Made by a program: the position numbers and the translations under genes
Assembly (NCBI GenBank): GCA_900551185.1
Contig: URVF01000090.1
Span: 1-6,437 of the forward strand
Direction of reading: 5' to 3'
From: an uncultured Collinsella sp.
GTDB lineage: Bacteria > Actinomycetota > Coriobacteriia > Coriobacteriales > Coriobacteriaceae
Length of the DNA: 6,437 nt
Notes under the pieces: model-generated
Databases searched by the model: none
Told to the model about the DNA's origin: nothing
The model's input: only the letters and a program-made list of their open reading frames with translations
Part shown: positions 1 to 4,953 of the stretch, in pieces
How the letters are laid out: each line of letters starts with the position of its first letter
Numbering within the stretch: position 1 is the first letter of the stretch

Positions 1-48
1 TCTACACGCGTAAGATCGTCGGCAGCGTCAGATGTGTATAAGAGACAG
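1..48 (+). other. Nextera i5-side adapter (artefact)
   Basis: This is not genomic DNA. Positions 1-7 match the end of the Illumina P5 primer (TCTACAC), 8-15 are an 8-base i5 index (GCGTAAGA), 16-29 are the Nextera read-1 adapter (TCGTCGGCAGCGTC) and 30-48 are the 19-bp Tn5 mosaic end (AGATGTGTATAAGAGACAG). Genomic sequence begins at about 49. The order P5, index, adapter, mosaic end is exactly that of a finished library molecule, so it comes from untrimmed reads kept in the assembly. Any protein starting here with MCIRDS is an artefact. Confidence 0.99.
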
Positions 49-281
49 TATCTACGCTGGATGTGGAGGGTATCGCTGCGCTGCCGGGCGTGCAGCCCAA
101 GCGCGCGGGCGTGATTCTGGCCGGCGCCGTGGTGATTCGCGAGCTCATGCGCGCCGGTGGCTACGATGCGCTCACCGTAAGCGAGAACAGCCTACTCGCC
201 GGTATGGCCGCCACCATCAACGAGGTTCTCGACGGCGCGACTCCCACCATCGCCTGGACCCCCACTCTCAGCACCCTCTAA
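49..281 (+). CDS. Ppx/GppA family phosphatase, C-terminal fragment
   Basis: The last 77 codons of a gene cut at its 5' side by the adapter junction; the frame is open from 51 and stops with TAA at 279-281. The visible peptide contains PKRAGVILAGAVVIRELM followed by LTVSENSLLAGM. This matches the conserved end of the second ASKHA-fold domain in exopolyphosphatase/guanosine-pentaphosphatase proteins, where a pattern like RA..I.AGA.I...LM....(I/L)TVS...L..G is typical. Family members hydrolyse inorganic polyphosphate or pppGpp in the cytoplasm. The catalytic and phosphate-binding loops lie in the missing N-terminal part, so Ppx and GppA activity cannot be told apart. A GTG at 63 is an internal valine codon, not a start. 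The gene converges with the ATPase gene on the other strand, 145 nt away. Confidence 0.85.
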
Positions 282-284
282 ATA

Positions 285-351
285 AGTTGCGGTGAAATAC
301 GGACTAAAATCGCCCTTTCGGGCACCAAACAGTCCCTATTCCACCGCAACT
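285..351. repeat. imperfect palindromic element, copy A
   Basis: The arms at 285-305 and 331-351 are inverted repeats that match at 19 of 21 positions; each carries AGTTGCGGTG at its outer end. The 25-nt spacer contains a small GCCC-TTTC-GGGC hairpin (312-323). The outer arm is nearly the same as that of the perfect element at 1867-1939, so the two belong to one family. It sits between the 3' ends of two convergent genes and could act as a transcription barrier in both directions, but there is no clear T-run. Its 5' edge is only 3 nt after the phosphatase stop codon. Confidence 0.85.
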
Positions 352-356
352 CAACA

Positions 357-420
357 GCCGGCACCGGGGGACGTTCCTTTTCTGCCGGCACCTGGGGACA
401 GTCCTTGCGGGGCGTCCCCA
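357..420. repeat. 27-bp-period direct repeat with terminal hairpin
   Basis: Two direct copies starting GCCGGCACC lie at 357-381 and 384-408 and match at about 20 of 25 positions; one contains GGGGACGTTCC and the other GGGGACAGTCC. The second copy also forms a 7-bp stem with downstream sequence: TGGGGAC at 393-399 pairs with GTCCCCA at 414-420. The stem ends 6 nt beyond the stop codon of the converging ATPase gene, so it could help stop its transcript. Function is not known. Confidence 0.75.
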
Positions 421-426
421 CAGCGC

Positions 427-1728
427 CTATGCCAGCTTGTCGATCTGCCCAATCTCCCAAAGCGGAATATTGATGAGCATGCCCTCGTCTCTATATGCCG
501 CCAGGGAGCTCCTCACGCAACGCTCGAGCTTGAATTTTTCGCAGGCTATTTTCAGACTCTTCGCTTTAAGGTTCTCTGCCGCCTTGACCTCAAGCGGAAG
601 CACGGTTCCCGCATGGTCGATGGCAAAGTCGGTTTCGGCATTGCCAGAGGTAGAGGACCAATACGCGGGAGTTTTGTCCTGGAGCAAAAGCTCCTGCGCG
701 ACGTATTGTTCGGTCAGCGAACCTTTGAACTCGGTAAAAACAGCGGATCCGTTAAGAACGATGGCCGGAGAGAGACCGGAGAGCGCTCCGAGGATGCCGG
801 TGTCGATGCAGAACAGTTTGAAGCCCGAGAGGTCTTCGTAGCTCGAGAGCGGCGCCTTTAGAGCGGAAACACGTGGCACCTTATGAACGATTCCGTAGTC
901 CGTGAGCCACTGGAGGCTTTCCTCGAAATCGCGTGCGCGCGCTCCGGGGCGAAGGGCGCCATAGACAAACTTCTTGTTCTCCTTTGCAAGCTGGCCGGGA
1001 AGGGATTTCCAAACCAACCTCATGCGCTCGACGATGCGGGCGGGTGCATGTTTGCCAAAATCGGATTCGTAAGCCTCGATGATTTGCTGCTGAAGCCTTC
1101 GGGCTTCGACGAAGTCGCGTGTCTCGGCGAAAGCGGAGACAACTTCGGGCATACCGCCGACAACAAGGTATTCCTTGAGCAAGCGCTCGAGCTTTTCGGT
1201 AACGTTTGCCAGAAGGTTCATGTCTGCGGCAAGGATGGCGTCGGCGAGCGGGTTGCCGTCGACGGCACGAACGAACTCAGCAAACCCCATGGGACGCATG
1301 GTGAGCTGGTCGATTTTGCCGACGGGAAATGACTCGTTTTCGCGTCGGAGCGCGAGGCCCATATAGGAACCGGCTGCTACGATGTGGTATTCGGGTGCAA
1401 GCTCGTTGAAGTACTTGAGCGAGGTAATCCCGCGTGGCGCCTCTTGGATCTCGTCGAAGATGATGAGCGTGTCTGCCGGCGTTACGGTTTGGCCACGTAG
1501 GAGTTCTATCTGGGAGATGATGCGCTTGGGTTCGAGGTCCCCATCGAACAGCGAGCGTGTGCTCGGCTCGAGCATAAAGTCAAAACGAATGACGTTTCGA
1601 TACTGCTGGCTTGCGAATTCGTTAAGAAGCCAAGTCTTTCCTGTCTGGCGGGCTCCCCTAAGCAAGAGAGGTTTGCGATTCGCCCTTGATTTCCAAGCGA
1701 TAAGTTCACTCATAAGCTGTCGCCGCAT
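427..1728 (-). CDS. AAA_14/DUF4143 family ATPase with PD-(D/E)xK-like C-terminus
   Basis: A 433-residue, apparently complete, soluble ATPase. Residues 25-32 (GARQTGKT) form the Walker A loop, 87-93 (TLIIFDE) Walker B, and G120-S121 in the AAGSYMGLALR segment is the sensor-like motif usual for this family. The N-terminal AAA_14 domain spans about 20-155. The DUF4143 region follows at about 215-385 and ends with E365-T-D367 and E380-V-K382, the D...ExK pattern of a PD-(D/E)xK nuclease-like fold. The family is common, often in many paralogous copies, in gut bacteria and archaea; its biological role is not established. The ATG at 1728 is chosen because GGGAGG lies just upstream (1733-1738), although the 4-nt spacing is short; an in-frame TTG at 1740 overlaps that site and another ATG lies at 1713. 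A TATACT hexamer at 1752-1757 is a possible -10. The gene stands alone and is bracketed by related palindromic repeats. Confidence 0.93.
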   Translation of the reverse strand: MRRQLMSELIAWKSRANRKPLLLRGARQTGKTWLLNEFASQQYRNVIRFDFMLEPSTRSLFDGDLEPKRIISQIELLRGQTVTPADTLIIFDEIQEAPRGITSLKYFNELAPEYHIVAAGSYMGLALRRENESFPVGKIDQLTMRPMGFAEFVRAVDGNPLADAILAADMNLLANVTEKLERLLKEYLVVGGMPEVVSAFAETRDFVEARRLQQQIIEAYESDFGKHAPARIVERMRLVWKSLPGQLAKENKKFVYGALRPGARARDFEESLQWLTDYGIVHKVPRVSALKAPLSSYEDLSGFKLFCIDTGILGALSGLSPAIVLNGSAVFTEFKGSLTEQYVAQELLLQDKTPAYWSSTSGNAETDFAIDHAGTVLPLEVKAAENLKAKSLKIACEKFKLERCVRSSLAAYRDEGMLINIPLWEIGQIDKLA

Positions 1729-1751
1729 ATTGCCTCCCAACCCTCTCGGCT

Positions 1752-1757
1752 AGTATA
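1752..1757 (-). promoter_or_regulatory. possible -10 box for the DUF4143 ATPase
   Basis: On the - strand this reads TATACT, five of six matches to the consensus -10, about 24 nt upstream of the chosen start codon. No good -35 hexamer is present at 16-18 nt spacing. That position is instead occupied by the nearest copy of the 33-bp repeat with its TTTCC-ATC-GGAAA palindrome. A regulator binding the repeat could therefore control this promoter, but this is inference. Confidence 0.35.
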
Positions 1758-1771
1758 AGGCCATTTGGTCG

Positions 1772-1857
1772 TTTCCATCGGAAAATGTGCGAGACAACCA
1801 CGTTTTTCCATCGGAAAATGTGCGAGACAGCCACGTTTTTCCATCGGAAAATGTGTA
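1772..1857. repeat. 33-bp-period tandem repeat with internal palindrome
   Basis: Three copies begin at 1772, 1805 and 1838, an exact 33-bp period. The first two are full length and differ at only one base across 31 positions (1772-1802 and 1805-1835); the third stops after GGAAAATGTG. Each copy contains TTTCCATCGGAAA, a short palindrome around ATC, followed in the full copies by TGCGAGACA. The array lies 44-129 bp upstream of the ATPase start codon. The 33-bp period is close to three helical turns, so the palindromes lie on roughly one face of the DNA. Because 33 is a multiple of three, reading frames stay open through it and give repetitive but spurious peptides. Confidence 0.9.
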
Positions 1858-1866
1858 AATACCAAC

Positions 1867-1939
1867 CTAAGTTGCGGTGGAATAGTTCCTAAATGGGCTG
1901 ATAAACTGCCAAAACAGGAACTATTCCACCGCAACTTAG
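1867..1939. repeat. perfect 24-bp inverted repeat element, copy B
   Basis: The arms at 1867-1890 and 1916-1939 are perfect inverted repeats over all 24 bp, separated by 25 bp (1891-1915). The outer sequence CTAAGTTGCGGTGGAATAG is shared, with few changes, with the element at 285-351; the inner parts differ (GTTCCT here, GGACT there). Size, perfection and the second copy suggest a dispersed non-autonomous element of MITE or REP-doublet type. No target-site duplication is obvious. Transcribed, it would fold into a very stable hairpin. Confidence 0.9.
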
Positions 1940-1954
1940 AGCCCCGCCGGCGTG

Positions 1955-1994
1955 TAAAAGAAACGAGTCCGCATCCCTTGGGGACACGGGCTCG
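1955..1994 (-). terminator. rho-independent terminator after tRNA-Leu
   Basis: The segment 1964-1977 pairs with 1981-1994: 12 of 14 positions pair, including one G-T, around a 3-nt loop, with one internal 2x2 mismatch. Read on the - strand, the stem ends in GACTCG and is followed by TTTCTTTTA, a suitable T-rich tail. The stem begins 12 nt beyond the CCA end of the tRNA, where a terminator for that transcript is expected. Confidence 0.75.
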
Positions 1995-2005
1995 AAAGCT
2001 CCATA

Positions 2006-2090
2006 TGGTAGGGGCGGTGGGACTCGAACCCACAATCCTTGCGGCGAGAGATTTTAAGTCTCCTGCGTATGCCAATTCCGCCACGCCCCC
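2006..2090 (-). tRNA. tRNA-Leu (anticodon UAA)
   Basis: The - strand folds as a class II tRNA. The acceptor GGGGGCG pairs with CGCCCCU, with a G-U at the first pair. The D-arm has the leucine-type GGCGGAAUUGGC. The anticodon stem GGAGA/UCUCU encloses the loop CUUAAAA with anticodon UAA at 2054-2056. A long variable arm follows, then the T-stem GUGGG/CCCAC with loop UUCGAGU. The discriminator is A, and CCA is encoded at 2006-2008. It decodes UUA (and UUG by wobble). The gene begins 31 nt after the helical-repeat protein gene on the same strand, so co-transcription and processing are possible. A weak TGCTAGACT extended -10-like sequence at about 2102-2110 could give it its own promoter. Confidence 0.97.
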
Positions 2091-2121
2091 GTGAGACTAG
2101 AAGTCTAGCACAAGCCGTCCG

Positions 2122-2745
2122 TTACGCGTTGACGGCCATCGAGTGTTGGCCCGACTTCTCCAGGAACTCTTGGAACTTTGCCTCGTCGCCCTTGTTTTGA
2201 TACTGCAGGGCCAGCAGGTACTCCAGTCGGCAGCGCTTGACCGGGTCGTCGCCGACATCCTCGAGCATGCGCTCCAGCTCGGGAATGTCGTTGTGGCGCT
2301 TGAGGATCATCGTGTCGTACATCAGCTGGCATTCGTGTGCGACTGCCTCGGCCTGACCGCCCTCAAAGCCCTTGATCTCGTGCAGCAACTCCTTGGCCTT
2401 TTTGCGGTCCTCCTGGCCAACGTAGTAGTTAAAAGCTTTGATCACCAGGTCGACGCGCTGCATCTTGGGCAGGTTGAGTCCCAGTAGCAGGTCGAACATC
2501 TCGTCGGCGCGCTTATGGTCCTCGCGCAGCAGATAGGAGTTCAGGCGCAGGTAGTCGCGGTTGTAGCGCGGGTACAGCATGCTGGTGAGTTTGCCGTCGA
2601 GCAAACGATCGAACTCGTCCCACTGCTTGGCGGCCATCAATTGCTGCAGGCGTTTAAACGTGGTGCGTTTTTTGACGCTAAAGAACACCGACACGGCGAT
2701 GCAGATGATAACGACGGCGGTCCAGAGTGTGCGGGAATCGGGCAT
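2122..2745 (-). CDS. membrane-anchored helical-repeat (TPR-like) protein
   Basis: A 207-residue protein that I do not recognise as a named family. Residues about 7-24 form one hydrophobic helix, followed at once by the positively charged KKRTTFKR, which predicts an N-terminal anchor with the rest in the cytoplasm. From about 30 to 200 it is almost entirely helical, with pairs of amphipathic helices such as LQQLMAAKQWDEFDRLL, ADEMFDLLLG, AKELLHEIKG and LERMLEDVG. This spacing is like tetratricopeptide repeats, although no strict TPR consensus can be traced. Such proteins usually act as protein-binding scaffolds. The ATG at 2745 has AAGGA (2753-2757) seven nt upstream. A perfect TATAAT on the same strand lies about 55 nt upstream. 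It is divergent from the EIIB gene and followed by tRNA-Leu. Confidence 0.85.
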   Translation of the reverse strand: MPDSRTLWTAVVIICIAVSVFFSVKKRTTFKRLQQLMAAKQWDEFDRLLDGKLTSMLYPRYNRDYLRLNSYLLREDHKRADEMFDLLLGLNLPKMQRVDLVIKAFNYYVGQEDRKKAKELLHEIKGFEGGQAEAVAHECQLMYDTMILKRHNDIPELERMLEDVGDDPVKRCRLEYLLALQYQNKGDEAKFQEFLEKSGQHSMAVNA

Positions 2746-2779
2746 ATTAGGGTCCTTAGTCGCTCATAAAGCGAGCGGT

Positions 2780-2808
2780 ATGACAACACGTACTAGATGT
2801 ATTATACG
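2780..2808 (+). promoter_or_regulatory. possible promoter for the EIIB-VOC operon
   Basis: ATGACA at 2780-2785 and TATACG at 2803-2808 are separated by 17 nt, the best spacing for a sigma-70-type promoter. It would leave a leader of about 95 nt before the EIIB start. The -10 match is moderate (four of six). It overlaps the -10 of the divergent promoter on the other strand. Confidence 0.35.
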
Positions 2809-2830
2809 CAGCGCGCAAGCAAACTGGCAT
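2801..2830 (-). promoter_or_regulatory. possible promoter for the helical-repeat protein gene
   Basis: The - strand reads a perfect TATAAT at 2806-2801, with ATGCCA (2830-2825, four of six matches to TTGACA) 18 nt further upstream. Transcription would begin near 2795 and give a leader of about 50 nt. The -10 boxes of the two divergent promoters occupy the same bases, so the two units could interfere with each other. Confidence 0.5.
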
Positions 2831-2908
2831 AAAAGCTCATCGAGGCCGAGTGCCATCGCTCGCTGCGGTACACTTACCTAAAGTAAACCATGAAGGGAGA
2901 CATTACCT

Positions 2909-3196
2909 ATGAAGAAGATCGTTTTGGCTTGCGGTGCTGGCGCTGCTACTTCCACGCTCGTTGCCCAGAAGGTCGCTACTCTGCTCGACGCCAACGGTTA
3001 TGCCGACAAGTACGAGATCGTGCAGTGCGCCATCTCCGAGGCCAAGGATTACTGCGACGAGGGCGCTGACCTGCTGATCGCCACCACCGTTGCCCCCGAG
3101 GGCCTCACCTGCCCGTACGTGAGTGGCGTGCCCTTCATGACCGGCATGAACCGCGTTGCCGCCGAGAAGGCCGTTCTCGACGTCATGGCTCAGTAG
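2909..3196 (+). CDS. PTS EIIB component, galactitol-type
   Basis: A 95-residue soluble protein, the usual length for a free-standing IIB of the galactitol family (GatB-like). It opens with KKIVLACGAGAATST: a beta strand followed by the phosphorylation loop, in which C8 is the expected phosphocysteine that takes phosphate from EIIA and passes it to the sugar held by EIIC. The rest has the alternating strand-helix pattern of the Rossmann-like IIB fold, with a second strand at IVQCAIS and a third at ADLLIATT. AGGGAGA (2894-2900) gives a ribosome site 8 nt before the ATG. It lies 11 nt upstream of the VOC gene and is surely co-transcribed with it. No EIIA or EIIC gene is visible, so substrate and partners are unknown; it may serve a transporter encoded elsewhere or act as a regulatory phosphate carrier. 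Confidence 0.92.
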   Translation: MKKIVLACGAGAATSTLVAQKVATLLDANGYADKYEIVQCAISEAKDYCDEGADLLIATTVAPEGLTCPYVSGVPFMTGMNRVAAEKAVLDVMAQ

Positions 3197-3207
3197 GCGC
3201 TGACTGC

Positions 3208-3582
3208 ATGAGTGAGCAGAACGCCAACCCGGTAGAGCTCTTTGGTATGCGCGTTGCCCATGTGGGCATTAACGCCACCGACCCGGCAGACGCCCTGGAG
3301 ATCGCGGAGCTGTTCTCGACGATGATGGGCCTGCCCGTCATCGAGACCCCGGTTTCGTACTTCAACGATTCGCTGGTCGAGATCATGAAGCAGAACGGTC
3401 GTGGCACCAAGGGCCACATCGGCTTTGCCGTTAACGACATCGATGCAGCTGAGAAGTGGTTTGCCGAGCGCGGGCTCGAGGTCAACGAAGAGTCGCGCGC
3501 GCTGCTGCCCGACGGTGGTACCAAGCTCGTGTACTTTAAGCGCGAGTTCGCCGGTTTCGCCGTGCACCTGTGCCGCGAGTAG
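3208..3582 (+). CDS. VOC (glyoxalase-fold) protein, KDPG-aldolase-associated type
   Basis: A 124-residue single-chain VOC protein made of two beta-alpha-beta-beta-beta modules. Module 1 starts at MRVAHVGINATDP (14-26) and module 2 at KGHIGFAVNDID (68-79). H18, E58, H70 and H120 fall at the four positions that bind metal in glyoxalase I, so a metal site may be intact. The patterns of E-IM, GHI, the helix AEKWFAERGLEV, EES and the ending GGTKLVYFKREFAGFAVHL resemble, as I recall it, the C-terminal VOC domain fused to some KHG/KDPG aldolases of Firmicutes. That hints at a role in sugar-acid breakdown rather than methylglyoxal detoxification, but the reaction is unknown. The start ATG lies 11 nt after the EIIB stop; the only ribosome-site-like sequence, TAGGCG, overlaps that stop, which suggests translational coupling. 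A strong terminator follows. Confidence 0.88.
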   Translation: MSEQNANPVELFGMRVAHVGINATDPADALEIAELFSTMMGLPVIETPVSYFNDSLVEIMKQNGRGTKGHIGFAVNDIDAAEKWFAERGLEVNEESRALLPDGGTKLVYFKREFAGFAVHLCRE

Positions 3583-3604
3583 CGCACAAGCTGCCATAGC
3601 TGGC

Positions 3605-3642
3605 AAAAAGGGATAGGGCCGCGTGGCCCTATCCCTTTATTT
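3605..3642. terminator. bidirectional rho-independent terminator
   Basis: A perfect 14-bp stem, AAAGGGATAGGGCC at 3607-3620 with GGCCCTATCCCTTT at 3625-3638, closes a GCGT loop. On the + strand the stem is followed by ATTTAT, and on the - strand by TTTTT from the A-run at 3605-3609. It therefore can end both the EIIB-VOC transcript and the converging kinase transcript. The TAA stop codon of the kinase gene (3637-3639) overlaps the foot of the stem. Confidence 0.93.
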
Positions 3643-4953
3643 ATGCCGAGGGGCTTCCTGCCGCGGCAGGCGAATCGTAAAGCGGCTGCCGACCCCTTCG
3701 ACCGAGGTCACACCGATGACGCCGCCGTGGCTGTCGACGATCCACTTGGCGATCGCAAGCCCCAGACCCGAACCCTGTGCGCCGGCATCGCGCGCGTTGT
3801 CGGCACGGTAGAACCGCTCGAACGCGTGAGCTGCGGATTCCTGGTTCATGCCGATGCCCTCGTCCTCAACACTTATGTCGATCGTGCCCGCGCCCGCATC
3901 CGGCGTTATGCCAAATGTGACGGTCGTTCCCGCATCCGAGTACTTGGCGGCGTTTTGCACGATCACGCGCAGAGCCTGCTTCACGAGCGCCACGTCGACG
4001 GGCGCGTCGCAGCGCGGGTCGCTGGCAAGCGCAGCGTCAGAAGCCAGCCGATACGTGTGCTCGGTATCGATCATCTGCGATTCTTCGCATACCTCGCTGA
4101 CCAGTGCAGCCAAGTTGGTATGCGCGCGCCGCAGGACCGTGCGCCCGGCATCGCCGCGCGCCAAAAACAGCAGCTGCTCCACAAGCTCTTGCATGTGCTC
4201 GCTTTCGGCTTTAAGGGACGCGATGGACTCCGCCAGCACGTCCGGGTCGTCCTTACCCCAGCGGTCGAGCATGTTCACGTAGCCCTGAATCACCGCGATG
4301 GGCGTGCGCAGCTCGTGGCTCGCGTCGTTGACAAAGCGCATCTGCTGCAGCTTGGCCTCTTGCATCTGGCGCAGCAGGCGGTTGAGTGCGACCTCGATGC
4401 TTGCCAGGTCGGCGTCGCCGGTGGTGACGCTCGGCGAGTCGACGCTTGCGCGCTCGATGGCCTGCTCCAGTGTTTCCATTTTGCCGCCGGCGAGTTGCAT
4501 GCGGCCGAGTTCGTCCACGCGCAGGGCCAGATCGTTGAGCGGCGCCATGGTGCGGCGCACGCGGCGGGCGCCGCCGAGCATATCGAGCATGCTGATGACC
4601 TGCCAACCTACAACAACGATATAGAGGGGCCAAAGTGCGATGAGGTCCTGCGCGAGGGGGAAGGTCTTGGTGGTACGCGCAAGCTCGACGGTATAGGTGA
4701 GCGTTGTCAGGTCCCAGCCGCGCGCGGGCTTCAGCGACATGCCGCGAACGGTGGCGCCGGGGATCCATCCTGCGGTAAACGCGCTGTCGGGCAGTGTCTG
4801 GTTGTATCCATAGACGAGGATCGCCGCCGCAATCACCACCAGCAACAGATCGAGCCAGACGTAGCTCATCAGGCGGCGCCACATATAGCTCCAGTTGATG
4901 GCGCGGGCGATGGAGGTGACGCGCTTGGCCTCGGCGTTACGTGCGGCAGACAT
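3637..4953 (-). CDS. sensor histidine kinase (HAMP, HisKA, HATPase)
   Basis: A 438-residue membrane sensor kinase. Transmembrane helix 1 is about 31-50 and helix 2 about 106-124, leaving an extracytoplasmic loop of about 55 residues with no recognised sensor fold. A HAMP-like linker with a conserved PLNDLA follows at about 125-200. The HisKA box is FVNDASHELRTPIAVIQGY with H213 as the phosphorylated histidine. The ATPase domain has the N box QNAAKYSD (N334), G1 box DEGIG (364-368), F box FERFYRAD (378-385) and G2 box GSGLGLAIAK (394-403); all key residues look intact. The ATG at 4953 is chosen because it overlaps the regulator stop by 17 nt and has GGGGTGGG just upstream. The frame stays open to 5115, but that extension reads the regulator gene in the wrong frame. 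It is the partner of the adjacent regulator; the stimulus is unknown. Confidence 0.95.
   Translation of the reverse strand: MSAARNAEAKRVTSIARAINWSYMWRRLMSYVWLDLLLVVIAAAILVYGYNQTLPDSAFTAGWIPGATVRGMSLKPARGWDLTTLTYTVELARTTKTFPLAQDLIALWPLYIVVVGWQVISMLDMLGGARRVRRTMAPLNDLALRVDELGRMQLAGGKMETLEQAIERASVDSPSVTTGDADLASIEVALNRLLRQMQEAKLQQMRFVNDASHELRTPIAVIQGYVNMLDRWGKDDPDVLAESIASLKAESEHMQELVEQLLFLARGDAGRTVLRRAHTNLAALVSEVCEESQMIDTEHTYRLASDAALASDPRCDAPVDVALVKQALRVIVQNAAKYSDAGTTVTFGITPDAGAGTIDISVEDEGIGMNQESAAHAFERFYRADNARDAGAQGSGLGLAIAKWIVDSHGGVIGVTSVEGVGSRFTIRLPRQEAPRHK

Noticed and set aside
32..295. Open frame starting MCIRDS and running into the genome
   Set aside because: Its first codons are Nextera mosaic-end sequence, and the rest is the wrong frame of the phosphatase gene.
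292..861. A 189-codon open frame on the + strand
   Set aside because: It starts inside the palindromic element and is otherwise antisense to the DUF4143 ATPase.
1772..1857. CRISPR array
   Set aside because: Whole 33-bp units are repeated with no unique spacers between them, and no cas gene is nearby.
1710..2094. Open frames on both strands across the repeats and tRNA-Leu, with repeating HFPMEKRGCLA or FSIGKCARQPR peptides
   Set aside because: The peptide repeats only reflect the 33-bp period being a multiple of three, and the frames run through a clear tRNA gene.
2092..2108. Small palindrome AGACT-AGA-AGTCT between the tRNA and the helical-repeat gene
   Set aside because: Only 5 bp per arm with no T-tail; too short to claim as an operator or processing site.
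3183..3606. Two open frames on the - strand over the VOC gene
   Set aside because: Antisense shadows of a gene with clear VOC features and proper operon spacing.
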